Part shown: positions 33,925 to 43,533 of the stretch, one piece after another
Numbering within the stretch: the first letter of the stretch is position 1
Layout: every line of letters starts with the position of its first letter
Origin: Actinomyces oris
GTDB lineage: Bacteria; Actinomycetota; Actinomycetes; Actinomycetales; Actinomycetaceae
Reading direction: 5' to 3'
Length of the DNA stretch: 64,000 nucleotides
Assembly: GCF_006546825.1 (NCBI RefSeq)
Contig: NZ_VICC01000004.1
Location: 372,001 to 436,000, forward strand
Program-made: the position numbers and the translations under genes
Notes under the pieces: generated by a model
Databases searched by the model: none
Told to the model about the DNA's origin: nothing
The model's input: the letters and a program-made list of their open reading frames with translations, nothing else

Positions 33925-35595
33925 TCAGCTCATGGGGACGACGGGCTCGGCGCCCCAGGTCCCGTCCAGGAACAGCTGTGTCCACAGGCCCGTTGAGGTG
34001 GCTCCCCTGGCCATGCGCAGGATCTGCTCGGCGTAGGGCATGGGGGCGTTGAAGGCCTCGAAGGCCATGGGGTGGCGCAGCATGGTGCGCATGGAAACCG
34101 CTCGGGACAGCGCCGTGCGGGTGCCGGTGGCGGTCAGTGCTGCCATGAGCGCTCGCCGCGGCCCAGCCGGGATCCGCGCGGCCGGCGCCTCGAAGAGCTG
34201 GGAGGCAGTGCCCGTCGCCTCGCCGTAGACCTCCGCCGTGAACTGCGCGTACCAGTCGCGAGTGGCGGTCAGCTCCTCCGATCCCCGCAGCCAGGCGCGC
34301 CACATCTCGGTGTCGAGCATCGGCAGCGCCCAGCCGTATCCGAAGGCCTCGTAGGCCTTGAAGGACTCGTTGATGTACTTGGCCTGACGTTCCTGGAGGT
34401 TGACCCACTCCAGGAGCTCCTGGACGCAGCGCCCGCCTCCAGGAAGGTCCTCGCCCGGGTTGGTCGGGAAGGAGACCTCCTGGGCTCCCTGCACCACGGC
34501 CCGGCGCAGCAGGGGCAGGTGGCGCCACGCATCGCGGTCCCCCTGAAGCAGCGAGTGGTGGCGGGCCACGGTGGTGAGTACCTCGTTGCGTGAGGGGCTG
34601 CCCTCGAGCAGGTGCTCGTCATGCATGTTGCCGACGATCGTGTGGCCGGGCAGGAACACCGCGTTGGTGTCGATCAGGGCCTTGCGGCGCATCTGGAGCA
34701 GGGCGTACCAGTCCTGGACGTGCGGCAGGGAGGTCAGGCCCCAGGTGCGCCTCTGGAAGTCGACGCCGTCGGGCCCGGCCCAGCTGCGAGCCACCTCGGC
34801 GGGGTCCAGGTCGACCGTGAACCAGTCCAACTCGAGCGCCTCGGCCACGCCCCGGGAGATGGCGACCTCAGAGCTGCCCGGCACCCCGTAGGTGAAGGTC
34901 ACCACGTCGCGGGCCCCGTGGCGCTTGAGCCAGACGGCCAGCAGCCGGGAGTCCAGCCCACCGGAGAGGGGAACGAGGATCTGGCGGCCGTCGATCTCCT
35001 GAAGGACGCGCTCGACCGCGGTGTCGAGCGCGCTGCGGAAGACGGCCGCGAACTCCTCTGGGGAGGTGATCGGGTCAGCGGCGTACCGGTAGGTCTCCCA
35101 CGAGCGGCTGCTCCAGGTGCCGTCGGGGCGCAGCTCCACCACCGATCCGGCCGGAGTGGCGTAGACCTCGTGGGCCAGTGTCCGCGTCCCCGGTGTGAAG
35201 CCAGCGTGCAGGAAGACCTCGGCGGCCTCCTCGTCGCGCACCCAGGCCGGGGCGTGTCGGCGCAGCTCCTCAGGGTCGTCGCTGATGACCCAGGTGTCGC
35301 CCGCGCGGGTGAACAACAGGTGGTGGGAACGGGTGCGGTCCGTGGTCAGGCGCACGAGGCCGTCGTCGGCCTCGATGAGTGTCCAGGCCCCCGTGCGCCG
35401 CTCGGGTTGCTCGCGCCGCAGGGACTCCAGGTCACCGGACCCGGGCGGTAGCGGTCGCCACAGGTGGTACTGGGGCGCTGTGGGCGCTGAGGACTCAGTG
35501 TCCGCGGGACCACTCGTCCACGTCGGAGACGTCAGGTGAAGGCGGTATCCGGAAGGGGACGTGTCCGTGCGGTCCGTGTGGTCCAAGTCGTGCAT
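33925..35595 (-). CDS. Asparagine synthase-like amidotransferase
   Basis: 556 residues. The ATP-pyrophosphatase domain is intact, with PP-loop VPLSGGLDSR (SGGLDS at 211-216) and GHTIVGNMHDEHLLEG. Residues 65-165 resemble the type 2 glutaminase fold, but there is no Met-Cys N-terminus, so glutamine hydrolysis is not expected. Housekeeping AsnB has the Cys nucleophile. In polysaccharide loci such proteins (WbpS type) amidate hexuronic acids; here the neighbouring genes make a diacetamido uronate, an obvious substrate. Ammonia source unknown. Peptide amidation cannot be excluded. Confidence 0.75.
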   Translation of the reverse strand: MHDLDHTDRTDTSPSGYRLHLTSPTWTSGPADTESSAPTAPQYHLWRPLPPGSGDLESLRREQPERRTGAWTLIEADDGLVRLTTDRTRSHHLLFTRAGDTWVISDDPEELRRHAPAWVRDEEAAEVFLHAGFTPGTRTLAHEVYATPAGSVVELRPDGTWSSRSWETYRYAADPITSPEEFAAVFRSALDTAVERVLQEIDGRQILVPLSGGLDSRLLAVWLKRHGARDVVTFTYGVPGSSEVAISRGVAEALELDWFTVDLDPAEVARSWAGPDGVDFQRRTWGLTSLPHVQDWYALLQMRRKALIDTNAVFLPGHTIVGNMHDEHLLEGSPSRNEVLTTVARHHSLLQGDRDAWRHLPLLRRAVVQGAQEVSFPTNPGEDLPGGGRCVQELLEWVNLQERQAKYINESFKAYEAFGYGWALPMLDTEMWRAWLRGSEELTATRDWYAQFTAEVYGEATGTASQLFEAPAARIPAGPRRALMAALTATGTRTALSRAVSMRTMLRHPMAFEAFNAPMPYAEQILRMARGATSTGLWTQLFLDGTWGAEPVVPMS

Positions 35596-35611
35596 GTGGA
35601 CATGGTAAGCG

Positions 35612-35624
35612 CCGTATCATACGG
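35612..35624. promoter_or_regulatory. 13-bp palindrome forming shared divergent -10 region
   Basis: CCGTAT-C-ATACGG contains TATCAT on the plus strand (35615-35620) and TATGAT on the minus strand (35616-35621), so the amidotransferase and dehydrogenase promoters coincide. It could also be an operator. Confidence 0.45.
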
Positions 35625-35697
35625 AGGGCTGCTATCCGAGCCGCCACCTGAGCATCAACCTGAGCCTCAGCCTGATCCGTCGGAAGGACCAACCCGT

Positions 35698-37002
35698 ATG
35701 CGCATCGCCGTCGTCGCCCTGGGCAAGATCGGACTGCCTCTGGCCGTCCAGTACGCAGACAAGGGCCACGAGGTCATCGGAGTCGACGTCAACCCCGCCG
35801 TCGTCGAGGCCGTCAACGCCGGAACCGAGCCCTTCCCCGGCGAGGCCCACCTGGCCGAGAAGCTCGCCGCCCTGAGCCCCGCCACCGGCAACGGCGCCCT
35901 GCGCGCCACCACCGACTACGCCGAGGCCATCCCCGAGGCCGACGCCATCGTCCTGGTCGTGCCGCTCTTCGTCAACGACGCCACCTGGGAGCCGGACTTC
36001 GCCTGGATGGACGACGCCACTCGCTCCCTGGCCGCCCACCTGACCCCCAACACCCTCATCTCCTACGAGACCACCCTGCCCGTCGGCACGCTGCGGGGCC
36101 GCTTCAAGCCCATGATCGAGGAGATCAGCGGCCTGAAGGAGGGGACCGACTTCCACCTCGTCTTCAGCCCCGAGCGGGTCCTCACCGGCCGCGTCTTCGC
36201 CGACCTGCGCCGCTACCCCAAGCTCGTGGGCGGTCTGGACGAGGCCGGCACCCAGGCCGGTATCGCCTTCTACGAGTCCGTCCTCGACTTCGACGAGCGC
36301 GACGACCTGCCCCGCCCCAACGGCGTGTGGGACATGGGCACCGCCGAGGCCGCCGAGATGGCCAAGCTCGCCGAGACCACCTACCGCGACGTCAACATCG
36401 GCCTGGCCAACCAGTTCGCCGTCTACGCCGACAAGGCCGGCTTCGACATCGAGCGCGTCATTGAGGCCTGCAACTCCCAGCCCTACTCCCACATCCACCG
36501 CCCCGGCATCGCGGTGGGCGGGCACTGCATCCCGGTCTACCCGCGCCTGTACCTGTCCACCGACCCCGACGCCTCCGTGGTGCGCACCGCCCGCACCTTC
36601 AACGCCACGATGCCCGCCTACGTGGTGGGTCGGGCCACCGAGGTGCTCGGCTCGCTCAAGGGCCTGCGCGTCGTCGTGCTGGGGGCCTCCTACCGCGGCA
36701 AGGTCAAGGAGACCGCCTTCTCCGGGGTCTTCCCCACCGTCGAGGCCCTGCGCGAGGCCGGCGCCGAGGTCTTCGTCCACGACCCCATGTACACCGACGA
36801 GGAGCTGGCCGGTTTCGGCTGGACCCCCTACCACCTGGGGGAGCAGGTCGACGTCGCCATCGTCCAGGCCGACCACCCCGAGTACGGCGAGCTCTCCGCC
36901 GCCGACCTGCCCGGGCTGCGCCTCCTGCTGGACGGACGCCGCGCCACCGACGCCGCCAAGTGGACCGGTGTGCCGCGCCTGACCATCGGCGGAGGCGAGT
37001 GA
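35698..37002 (+). CDS. UDP-N-acetylhexosamine dehydrogenase (WbpA/WecC-like)
   Basis: 434 residues of the UDP-glucose/GDP-mannose dehydrogenase superfamily: NAD-binding VVALGKIGLPLAVQYADKGHEVIGVD, VLVVPLFV, SPERVLTGR, KLAETTYRDVNIGLAN and catalytic Cys277 in AVGGHCIPVYP. The wording matches N-acetylhexosamine rather than glucose dehydrogenases. It would make UDP-GlcNAcA, step 1 of the diacetamido-uronate route, or UDP-ManNAcA together with the 2-epimerase. AAGGA precedes ATG 35698; the frame is open upstream to 35536 but not credible there. Confidence 0.88.
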   Translation: MRIAVVALGKIGLPLAVQYADKGHEVIGVDVNPAVVEAVNAGTEPFPGEAHLAEKLAALSPATGNGALRATTDYAEAIPEADAIVLVVPLFVNDATWEPDFAWMDDATRSLAAHLTPNTLISYETTLPVGTLRGRFKPMIEEISGLKEGTDFHLVFSPERVLTGRVFADLRRYPKLVGGLDEAGTQAGIAFYESVLDFDERDDLPRPNGVWDMGTAEAAEMAKLAETTYRDVNIGLANQFAVYADKAGFDIERVIEACNSQPYSHIHRPGIAVGGHCIPVYPRLYLSTDPDASVVRTARTFNATMPAYVVGRATEVLGSLKGLRVVVLGASYRGKVKETAFSGVFPTVEALREAGAEVFVHDPMYTDEELAGFGWTPYHLGEQVDVAIVQADHPEYGELSAADLPGLRLLLDGRRATDAAKWTGVPRLTIGGGE

Positions 37003-37033
37003 CCCCGCAGGCGCTCTGAGGTCGGCAGGAGGA

Positions 37034-39100
37034 ATGACTGCGAGCGTGGCGGCGGGGCTGTCCGGAGACTCCGGCTGGATTCTGACGGCCGCCACGCTCG
37101 TCGTGGCCGGGCTGCTCCTGGCGCCCGGCTGGATCGTGGGACGCTCGGCGCGTCTTGCCGCACTGCCGTCGCTGGCGGTGGCTCCCGCGCTCAGCTCGGC
37201 GATTATCGCGGCGGCGGAGATCCTCGCCCACACCCTCGCGTTGCCCTGGCTCCCCTGGGGGTGGGCGGTGATCGCCGGCCTGACGGCGGTCGTGGCGTTG
37301 ATGGCACGGCTGCTCGTCGGTGCTCCGCCGGAGCGTGCGCGACGAGCGGCGTCGCAGAGCCGGGCCGAGTGGGTGATCCTGGCTGCAGGCCTGACCGTGG
37401 CCGTTGCCGTGCCGGCCGGGGTGATTCTGACCGTCCTGCCGGGGCCCGGCTACCCGGCGCAGGTCTTCGACGCCACCTTCCACCTCAACGCGGTGGCGGC
37501 CATCCGTGAGGGCGGCAACGCCTCCATGCTGGGGGGCCTGTCCGCCCTCTACTCCGGCCGCGCCGTCTACTACCCCACGGTCTGGCACGGGCTGGTGGCG
37601 CTGGCACCGGGCAGCCCGGCCCCGGTCAGTACCGCGGGGGTGCTGGCCCTCACCGCGGTGGTCTGGCCGCTGAGCCTGCTGGGGCTGCTCGCCCGGGCCA
37701 CAGGTCTTGACGCCGCCCGGGCCTCGGAGACGGACCGAGCCCGCCGCAGGCAACGGACCTGCGCGGTCGCCGCTGTGCTCGCGCTCAGCGCCGCAGTGGT
37801 GGGCTTCCCACTGCTGCCCATGACGGCCTTGGCAGTGTGGCCTTACGCCCTGAGCGTTGCGGGGCTTCCCGGCGTCCTCGTGCTCTACGACCTGCTGCGT
37901 CAGGAAACCGTCTCGTGGCGCCTGCGTCTGGTACTGGTCCTCCTCGCCATGGCCGCCGCCGGCGGCGTGGTGGCGGCGCACGGCACCGGCCTGTTCAACC
38001 TCGCCGTCTTGAGCCCACCCTTCTTGGTCAACCTCCTCGTCTCCCGATGGCGTCGCAGCGCCACCAGGCGGGGCGGCCGCGCCCTCCTGGTGGCCGGAGC
38101 GGTCGCGTCCGTGCTGGTCCTGGCCATGGGGGCCTGGGTCATGCGCGCCTCCCTGGCCTCTGTCCTGGGCTATCAGCGCCCGGCCGGGGGAGTGGGCGGC
38201 ATCGTGGCGACCCTGGGGCAGGCGCTCATCGACCTGCCGATGTATGGGGCGGACCCGGGGGCCTCCCTGCCTGTCGGGATCGTGTTCGGCGGACTCACCC
38301 TGGCGGCGGCATGGTCGGCACGTGTACACCGGGATCAGCGCCCCTGGCTCGTCATGTGGCTCCTGTCGCTGCTGCTTGTGGTCCTCGTGGGGGGACCCCA
38401 GTGGGCCGGCCGTCAGCTCGGGGCGCCCTGGTACCTCCAGAAGGCCCGGATCCTTCCGCTTGTCATCCTGCCGGCGCTCGTCCTCATGGTGCAGGCCGGG
38501 GCCGGGCGGCCTGGGCGACGACTGTGGGGGCTGCTGCGTCGACTGGCCTCACGGGTTGGCGGGGCCCGGCCGCAGCGTGCGGCGGTGGCCATGCTGGCAG
38601 CACTTGTACTTCTGCCGGTGGTGGCACGGGTCCCCCTGGAACGCAACCTCGTCGCCTCCGTCTACGACCCGCAGCGCATCAAGTATGGGACCTTGCTGAC
38701 CGAGGACGCCCTGGCGCTCATTGAGCGCTCGAGGAGCGTCCTGCCTCAGGACGCGGTCGTCCTCGGAGCGCCATCGCGAGGTGCCGCCCACCTGTGGTCC
38801 TTGGGCGGGGTCCACGTCGTCTACCCGACGCGTGACCAGACAGCACCTGGAACCCCGGGTGCGACCCTGCCCTCTGCCTGGCCCACCCTGGGGCAGAAGG
38901 ACTCCCAGACCTGCGCGCTCCTCAACCGGCTGGGGGTGCGCTACTTCTACAGCAGCTCGGACGCCACGGCCGCGGGCTCCGTGGCAGGAGCAGCCCCCCT
39001 GCGCTGGGACGCCCCGCTGACCCGAATCCCCAGCGAGGGGCTCGAGCTCATCGACTCCCAGGGCAGCACCTCACTGTGGCGCATCACCGCCTGTGACTGA
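37034..39100 (+). CDS. DUF6541-like polytopic membrane protein (paralogue 2)
   Basis: 688 residues, about a dozen membrane segments, soluble C-terminal part. Shares with the protein at 31767 the loop DATFHLNAVAAIRE...YYPTVWHGL and the C-terminal CALLNRLGVRYFYSS and TSLWRITACD, while overall sequence has diverged. AGGAGG lies just before ATG 37034. It follows the dehydrogenase gene by 31 bp. Probably an extracytoplasmic glycosyltransferase or polymerase-like protein; this is inference from topology. Confidence 0.72.
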   Translation: MTASVAAGLSGDSGWILTAATLVVAGLLLAPGWIVGRSARLAALPSLAVAPALSSAIIAAAEILAHTLALPWLPWGWAVIAGLTAVVALMARLLVGAPPERARRAASQSRAEWVILAAGLTVAVAVPAGVILTVLPGPGYPAQVFDATFHLNAVAAIREGGNASMLGGLSALYSGRAVYYPTVWHGLVALAPGSPAPVSTAGVLALTAVVWPLSLLGLLARATGLDAARASETDRARRRQRTCAVAAVLALSAAVVGFPLLPMTALAVWPYALSVAGLPGVLVLYDLLRQETVSWRLRLVLVLLAMAAAGGVVAAHGTGLFNLAVLSPPFLVNLLVSRWRRSATRRGGRALLVAGAVASVLVLAMGAWVMRASLASVLGYQRPAGGVGGIVATLGQALIDLPMYGADPGASLPVGIVFGGLTLAAAWSARVHRDQRPWLVMWLLSLLLVVLVGGPQWAGRQLGAPWYLQKARILPLVILPALVLMVQAGAGRPGRRLWGLLRRLASRVGGARPQRAAVAMLAALVLLPVVARVPLERNLVASVYDPQRIKYGTLLTEDALALIERSRSVLPQDAVVLGAPSRGAAHLWSLGGVHVVYPTRDQTAPGTPGATLPSAWPTLGQKDSQTCALLNRLGVRYFYSSSDATAAGSVAGAAPLRWDAPLTRIPSEGLELIDSQGSTSLWRITACD

Positions 39101-39121
39101 GGCGGCCTTGGCGTTGTGCGC

Positions 39122-39406
39122 TCAGACCTCGGTGTACTGAACCACTGACGGCGGCTCGACGCAGAGGCCAACCATCCGAGGCACAAGGGTGGTGAAATGT
39201 GCTGAGGCATTGTGGGCCTCGATTGCGGTGTCGTTGCGCCAGGTCTCGAGCACGACGAAAGAAGCGGAATCGTCCCTGGCCACGCACAGGTCGTAGGCGA
39301 GATTGCCATCTTCGGCCCGTGAGGCCTCCACGAGTTCGCCGGCAAGGGCGCGGAACTCCTCAACGGCATCGGGACGGACGCGGAACGTGGCGACAATACG
39401 GATCAT
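39122..39406 (-). CDS. Antibiotic biosynthesis monooxygenase (ABM) domain protein
   Basis: 94-residue single-domain protein: MIRIVATFRVRPDAVEEFRALAGELVEASRAEDG...FVVLETWRNDTAIEAHNASAHF. This ferredoxin-like dimeric fold includes quinol monooxygenases such as YgiN and LsrG-type isomerases. ATG 39406 has GAGGAGAG upstream; the frame extends 25 codons further but without support. Convergent with the DUF6541-like gene. Substrate unknown and no obvious link with the glycan genes. Confidence 0.88.
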   Translation of the reverse strand: MIRIVATFRVRPDAVEEFRALAGELVEASRAEDGNLAYDLCVARDDSASFVVLETWRNDTAIEAHNASAHFTTLVPRMVGLCVEPPSVVQYTEV

Positions 39407-39452
39407 GGGGCTCTCCTCACACTGAGTCAGAACTAGGGCTTCTGCGGGAACG

Positions 39453-39482
39453 CGTGTGGGGCCCCCGCGGGGACCCCACACG
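39453..39482 (-). terminator. Hairpin terminator after rmlB
   Basis: CGTGTGGGG / CCCCACACG 9-bp stem, with an inner CCCC/GGGG pairing, in the gap between rmlB (ends 39524) and the ABM gene. No U-tract. Confidence 0.55.
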
Positions 39483-39523
39483 TCATGACTTGTCGATGGC
39501 GGCTCGATGGCTGCGCCGCCCGG

Positions 39524-40929
<1,406 letters not shown>

Positions 40930-43410
40930 ATGAACGTCCCTCGCGCACTTGGTCGCATCGCTCCCCGCGGCGGCCATCGCCTCAGTGGCCATGCCGGTGG
41001 TCTCAGCGCCCGCGCACACGCGTGCCGCTCTGCCGGGCTCATCGCCCTGACCTCGCTGCTCCTGTCCAGCCTGGTCCCCGTGGCCGGTGCCGCTCCGGGT
41101 GCCGGCGACTCCGGTGGTCAGGGCGAGGCCCCCGCTCCGGTGCAGATCCTCGACCTGACCACCGCTAGCGGGCAGGCCACCGAGGTGGCGCAGTCGGGGC
41201 TCGACGACGTCCAGGCCTCGCCGGGGCAGGGCTCCGGCTCGGGGTCGCGCGATGGGGCGGGCGCCCAGACGCCAAGGCCGTCGACCGAGGAGGCCAGTGG
41301 CTCCGATAACGCCGCCTCGGTGAGCCCGGCGACGGTGCGCGGTGCAACCGCCACCGTGCCCGCCCTCGCTCAGGCCACGGGCGCAGCCGACGCGCCGGCC
41401 CCGTCGATCCTGCCGGCGGCCACGGACCCGCAGGCGGACGCTGCCTTGCTCACCGACCCCCTCGAGGTCGACCGCTTCTTCGTCGCCGGCTTCACCTGGA
41501 CCGGCGGCGCCGACCTGCCCGACGGCGTGCGCATCTACCTGCGCGTGCGGGAGAACGGGAGCTGGTCGCCCTGGTACCTGAGCGAGGCGGCCGACTCCGG
41601 CCGCGACGATCGCGCCACCCCCGGCACGGGGGAGTTCGTCACCGGCGGGGCCGACGCGATCCAGGCCTCCGTCGTCGGCAGCTCGCTTCCCGCCGGGCTC
41701 AAGCTGGCCATGGTCCCCTCCCGCCCGCAGGGCGAGGAGGTCCTCGGTGCAGACGACCTCAAGACCACCGAGGCTGCACCGACCCCCGTCATCGAGGATG
41801 CCTCCGCCATGGAGAACCAGGGCACTCAGGTGGATCCGGCCGCCATGACGCTGTCCGCGAGCCCCGCGCCGGTCGCCCAGCCGGCCGCAGCATCGGTTGC
41901 TTCGCCAGCCACGGCACCAGCCACTGTGCCTGTCGTTGCGCCGGCTGCGACGACCGCCAACGGCCTGCCGGTTGCGGTGACCACCCGGGCCGAGTGGGGG
42001 GCCAATGCCTCCTACATGAGCTGGGATCCCGAGTACGCGAGAGCCGGCCACGTCGTCGTCCACCACACCGCAGGCACCAACAGCTACTCAGCAGGCCAGT
42101 CCGCCTCCATCGTGCGGGGCATCTACTACTACCACGCGGTCGTCCTGGACTGGGGCGACATCGGCTACAACTTCCTCGTCGACAAGTTCGGCACCGTCTT
42201 CGAGGGGCGCTCCGGCTCCGTGGCGGCACCGGCCGGCAGGATGAGCATCGGGGCGCACGCCCGCGGCGTCAACACCGGCACCATGGGCATCTCCATGATG
42301 GGGGACTACAGCACGGTATCCCCCTCGGACGCCCAGCTGAGCTCCGTGGGCAAGATGGCCGGATGGTTCCTCAAACGAGCCGGCATCTCCGATGTCACCG
42401 GCTGGGCGGGCCTGCACGTGTGGACCACCGAGCGCTACCAGGCCGGCTCCACCATCTCCATGCCCCGCATCCTCGGGCACCGCGACGTCGGCTACACCAC
42501 CTGCCCCGGCAATGTCGGCTACTCCAAGCTCGGCACCATCCGCGCCATCGCCAAGGCGCAGGGCTCCTCCCCGCAGGGGGGAAGCAGTGGTGCGTCGTCG
42601 ACCGTCCCCCAGGACCATCCGGGAGCCGTCGCCCTGCGCAGCGCCCTGGGCGTCAACGGCTGGATCGGAGCGGCCACCTCCGGCGTCCAGGCCTCCACCA
42701 AGGGTGGGGTGTTCCAGAGCTTCGAGCACGGGGTGGGCTACTGGAGCCCGGCGACTGGTGCGCAGTTCGTGGGTGAGCCGGTGCTCAGTGCCTGGGGCGC
42801 TTACGGCTATCAGACCGGGTCCATGGGCTACCCGCGCAGTGGTGGCGTGGTAGGAGTCGGCGGCAGCCGTCACCAGATCTTCGAAGGCGGCATCGCCTAC
42901 TGGCGCCCCGGGGGCCGGGTCAGCTTCATCCACGGCTCGATCCTCAACGCCTGGGCCGCCGCCGGCTGGGAGCGCTCCTGGCTGGGGCTGCCCACCTCCA
43001 ACGAGACCGCCTCCACCATGGGTGGGGTGTTCCAGCGCTTCGAGCGCGGGGTGGCTTACTGGAGCCCGGCGACTGGTGCGCAGTTCGTGGGTGAGCCGGT
43101 GCTCAGTGCCTGGGGCGCTTACGGCTATCAGACCGGGTCCATGGGCTACCCGCGCAGTGGTGGCGTGGCGGGAGTCGGCGGCAGCCGTCACCAGATCTTC
43201 GAAGGCGGCATCGCCTACTGGCGCCCCGGGGGCCGGGTCAGCTTCATCCACGGCTCGATCCTCAACGCCTGGGCCGCCGCCGGCTGGGAACGTTCTAAGG
43301 TGGGGCTGCCCACCGGGCGCGCAGTGCGCCAGGCCGACGGCACCACGACCCAGACCTTTGAGAAGGGCAGCATCTCCGTGGCGCCCAACGGGAAGGTGAC
43401 CATCCGCTGA
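40930..43410 (+). CDS. Secreted PGRP/amidase_2 wall hydrolase with LGFP repeats
   Basis: 826 residues. Signal peptide (about 34-57, GLIALTSLLLSSLVPVAGA), Ala/Pro/Ser-rich linker, a beta-rich domain (about 178-280), then an amidase_2/PGRP domain (about 345-545) with zinc ligands His378 (VVHHTAGT), His517 (GHRDVG) and Cys525 (CPG). C-terminal LGFP repeats of about 53 residues follow, thought to bind wall glycan. Likely N-acetylmuramoyl-L-alanine amidase at the envelope. The final repeats arose by a 318-bp tandem duplication. AAAGGAA precedes ATG 40930. Confidence 0.92.
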   Translation: MNVPRALGRIAPRGGHRLSGHAGGLSARAHACRSAGLIALTSLLLSSLVPVAGAAPGAGDSGGQGEAPAPVQILDLTTASGQATEVAQSGLDDVQASPGQGSGSGSRDGAGAQTPRPSTEEASGSDNAASVSPATVRGATATVPALAQATGAADAPAPSILPAATDPQADAALLTDPLEVDRFFVAGFTWTGGADLPDGVRIYLRVRENGSWSPWYLSEAADSGRDDRATPGTGEFVTGGADAIQASVVGSSLPAGLKLAMVPSRPQGEEVLGADDLKTTEAAPTPVIEDASAMENQGTQVDPAAMTLSASPAPVAQPAAASVASPATAPATVPVVAPAATTANGLPVAVTTRAEWGANASYMSWDPEYARAGHVVVHHTAGTNSYSAGQSASIVRGIYYYHAVVLDWGDIGYNFLVDKFGTVFEGRSGSVAAPAGRMSIGAHARGVNTGTMGISMMGDYSTVSPSDAQLSSVGKMAGWFLKRAGISDVTGWAGLHVWTTERYQAGSTISMPRILGHRDVGYTTCPGNVGYSKLGTIRAIAKAQGSSPQGGSSGASSTVPQDHPGAVALRSALGVNGWIGAATSGVQASTKGGVFQSFEHGVGYWSPATGAQFVGEPVLSAWGAYGYQTGSMGYPRSGGVVGVGGSRHQIFEGGIAYWRPGGRVSFIHGSILNAWAAAGWERSWLGLPTSNETASTMGGVFQRFERGVAYWSPATGAQFVGEPVLSAWGAYGYQTGSMGYPRSGGVAGVGGSRHQIFEGGIAYWRPGGRVSFIHGSILNAWAAAGWERSKVGLPTGRAVRQADGTTTQTFEKGSISVAPNGKVTIR
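42702..42971 (+). repeat. LGFP-coding tandem repeat, unit 1
   Basis: About 270 bp almost identical to 43020-43289; period 318 bp, i.e. 106 codons or two LGFP modules. Confidence 0.9.
43020..43289 (+). repeat. LGFP-coding tandem repeat, unit 2
   Basis: Second copy of 42702-42971. Only a few substitutions separate them, so duplication is recent or homogenised. Confidence 0.9.
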
Positions 43411-43427
43411 CATCCCGCACCGGGGGA

Positions 43428-43485
43428 GCGGCGAGGCGGCCAGAAGTGCATGAGACAGCTCATGAGACACTGGCCGCCTCACCGC
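43428..43485. terminator. Long compound hairpin between amidase and RgpF-like gene
   Basis: GAGGCGGCCAG (43433-43443) pairs perfectly with CTGGCCGCCTC (43470-43480), extended outside by 4 bp past a mismatch; inside sits CATGAG / CTCATG with loop ACAG. It starts 18 bp after the amidase stop and could terminate or attenuate transcription into the rhamnan genes. No U-tract. Confidence 0.55.
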
Positions 43486-43533
43486 TTCCTTACCAGCCGC
43501 CTTCATCGACCACCTGCCGGGAAGGACCTCCAC

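Noticed and set aside
33925-35595. Housekeeping asparagine synthetase AsnB
   Set aside because: The essential N-terminal Cys of glutamine-dependent AsnB is absent and the gene lies among nucleotide-sugar genes.
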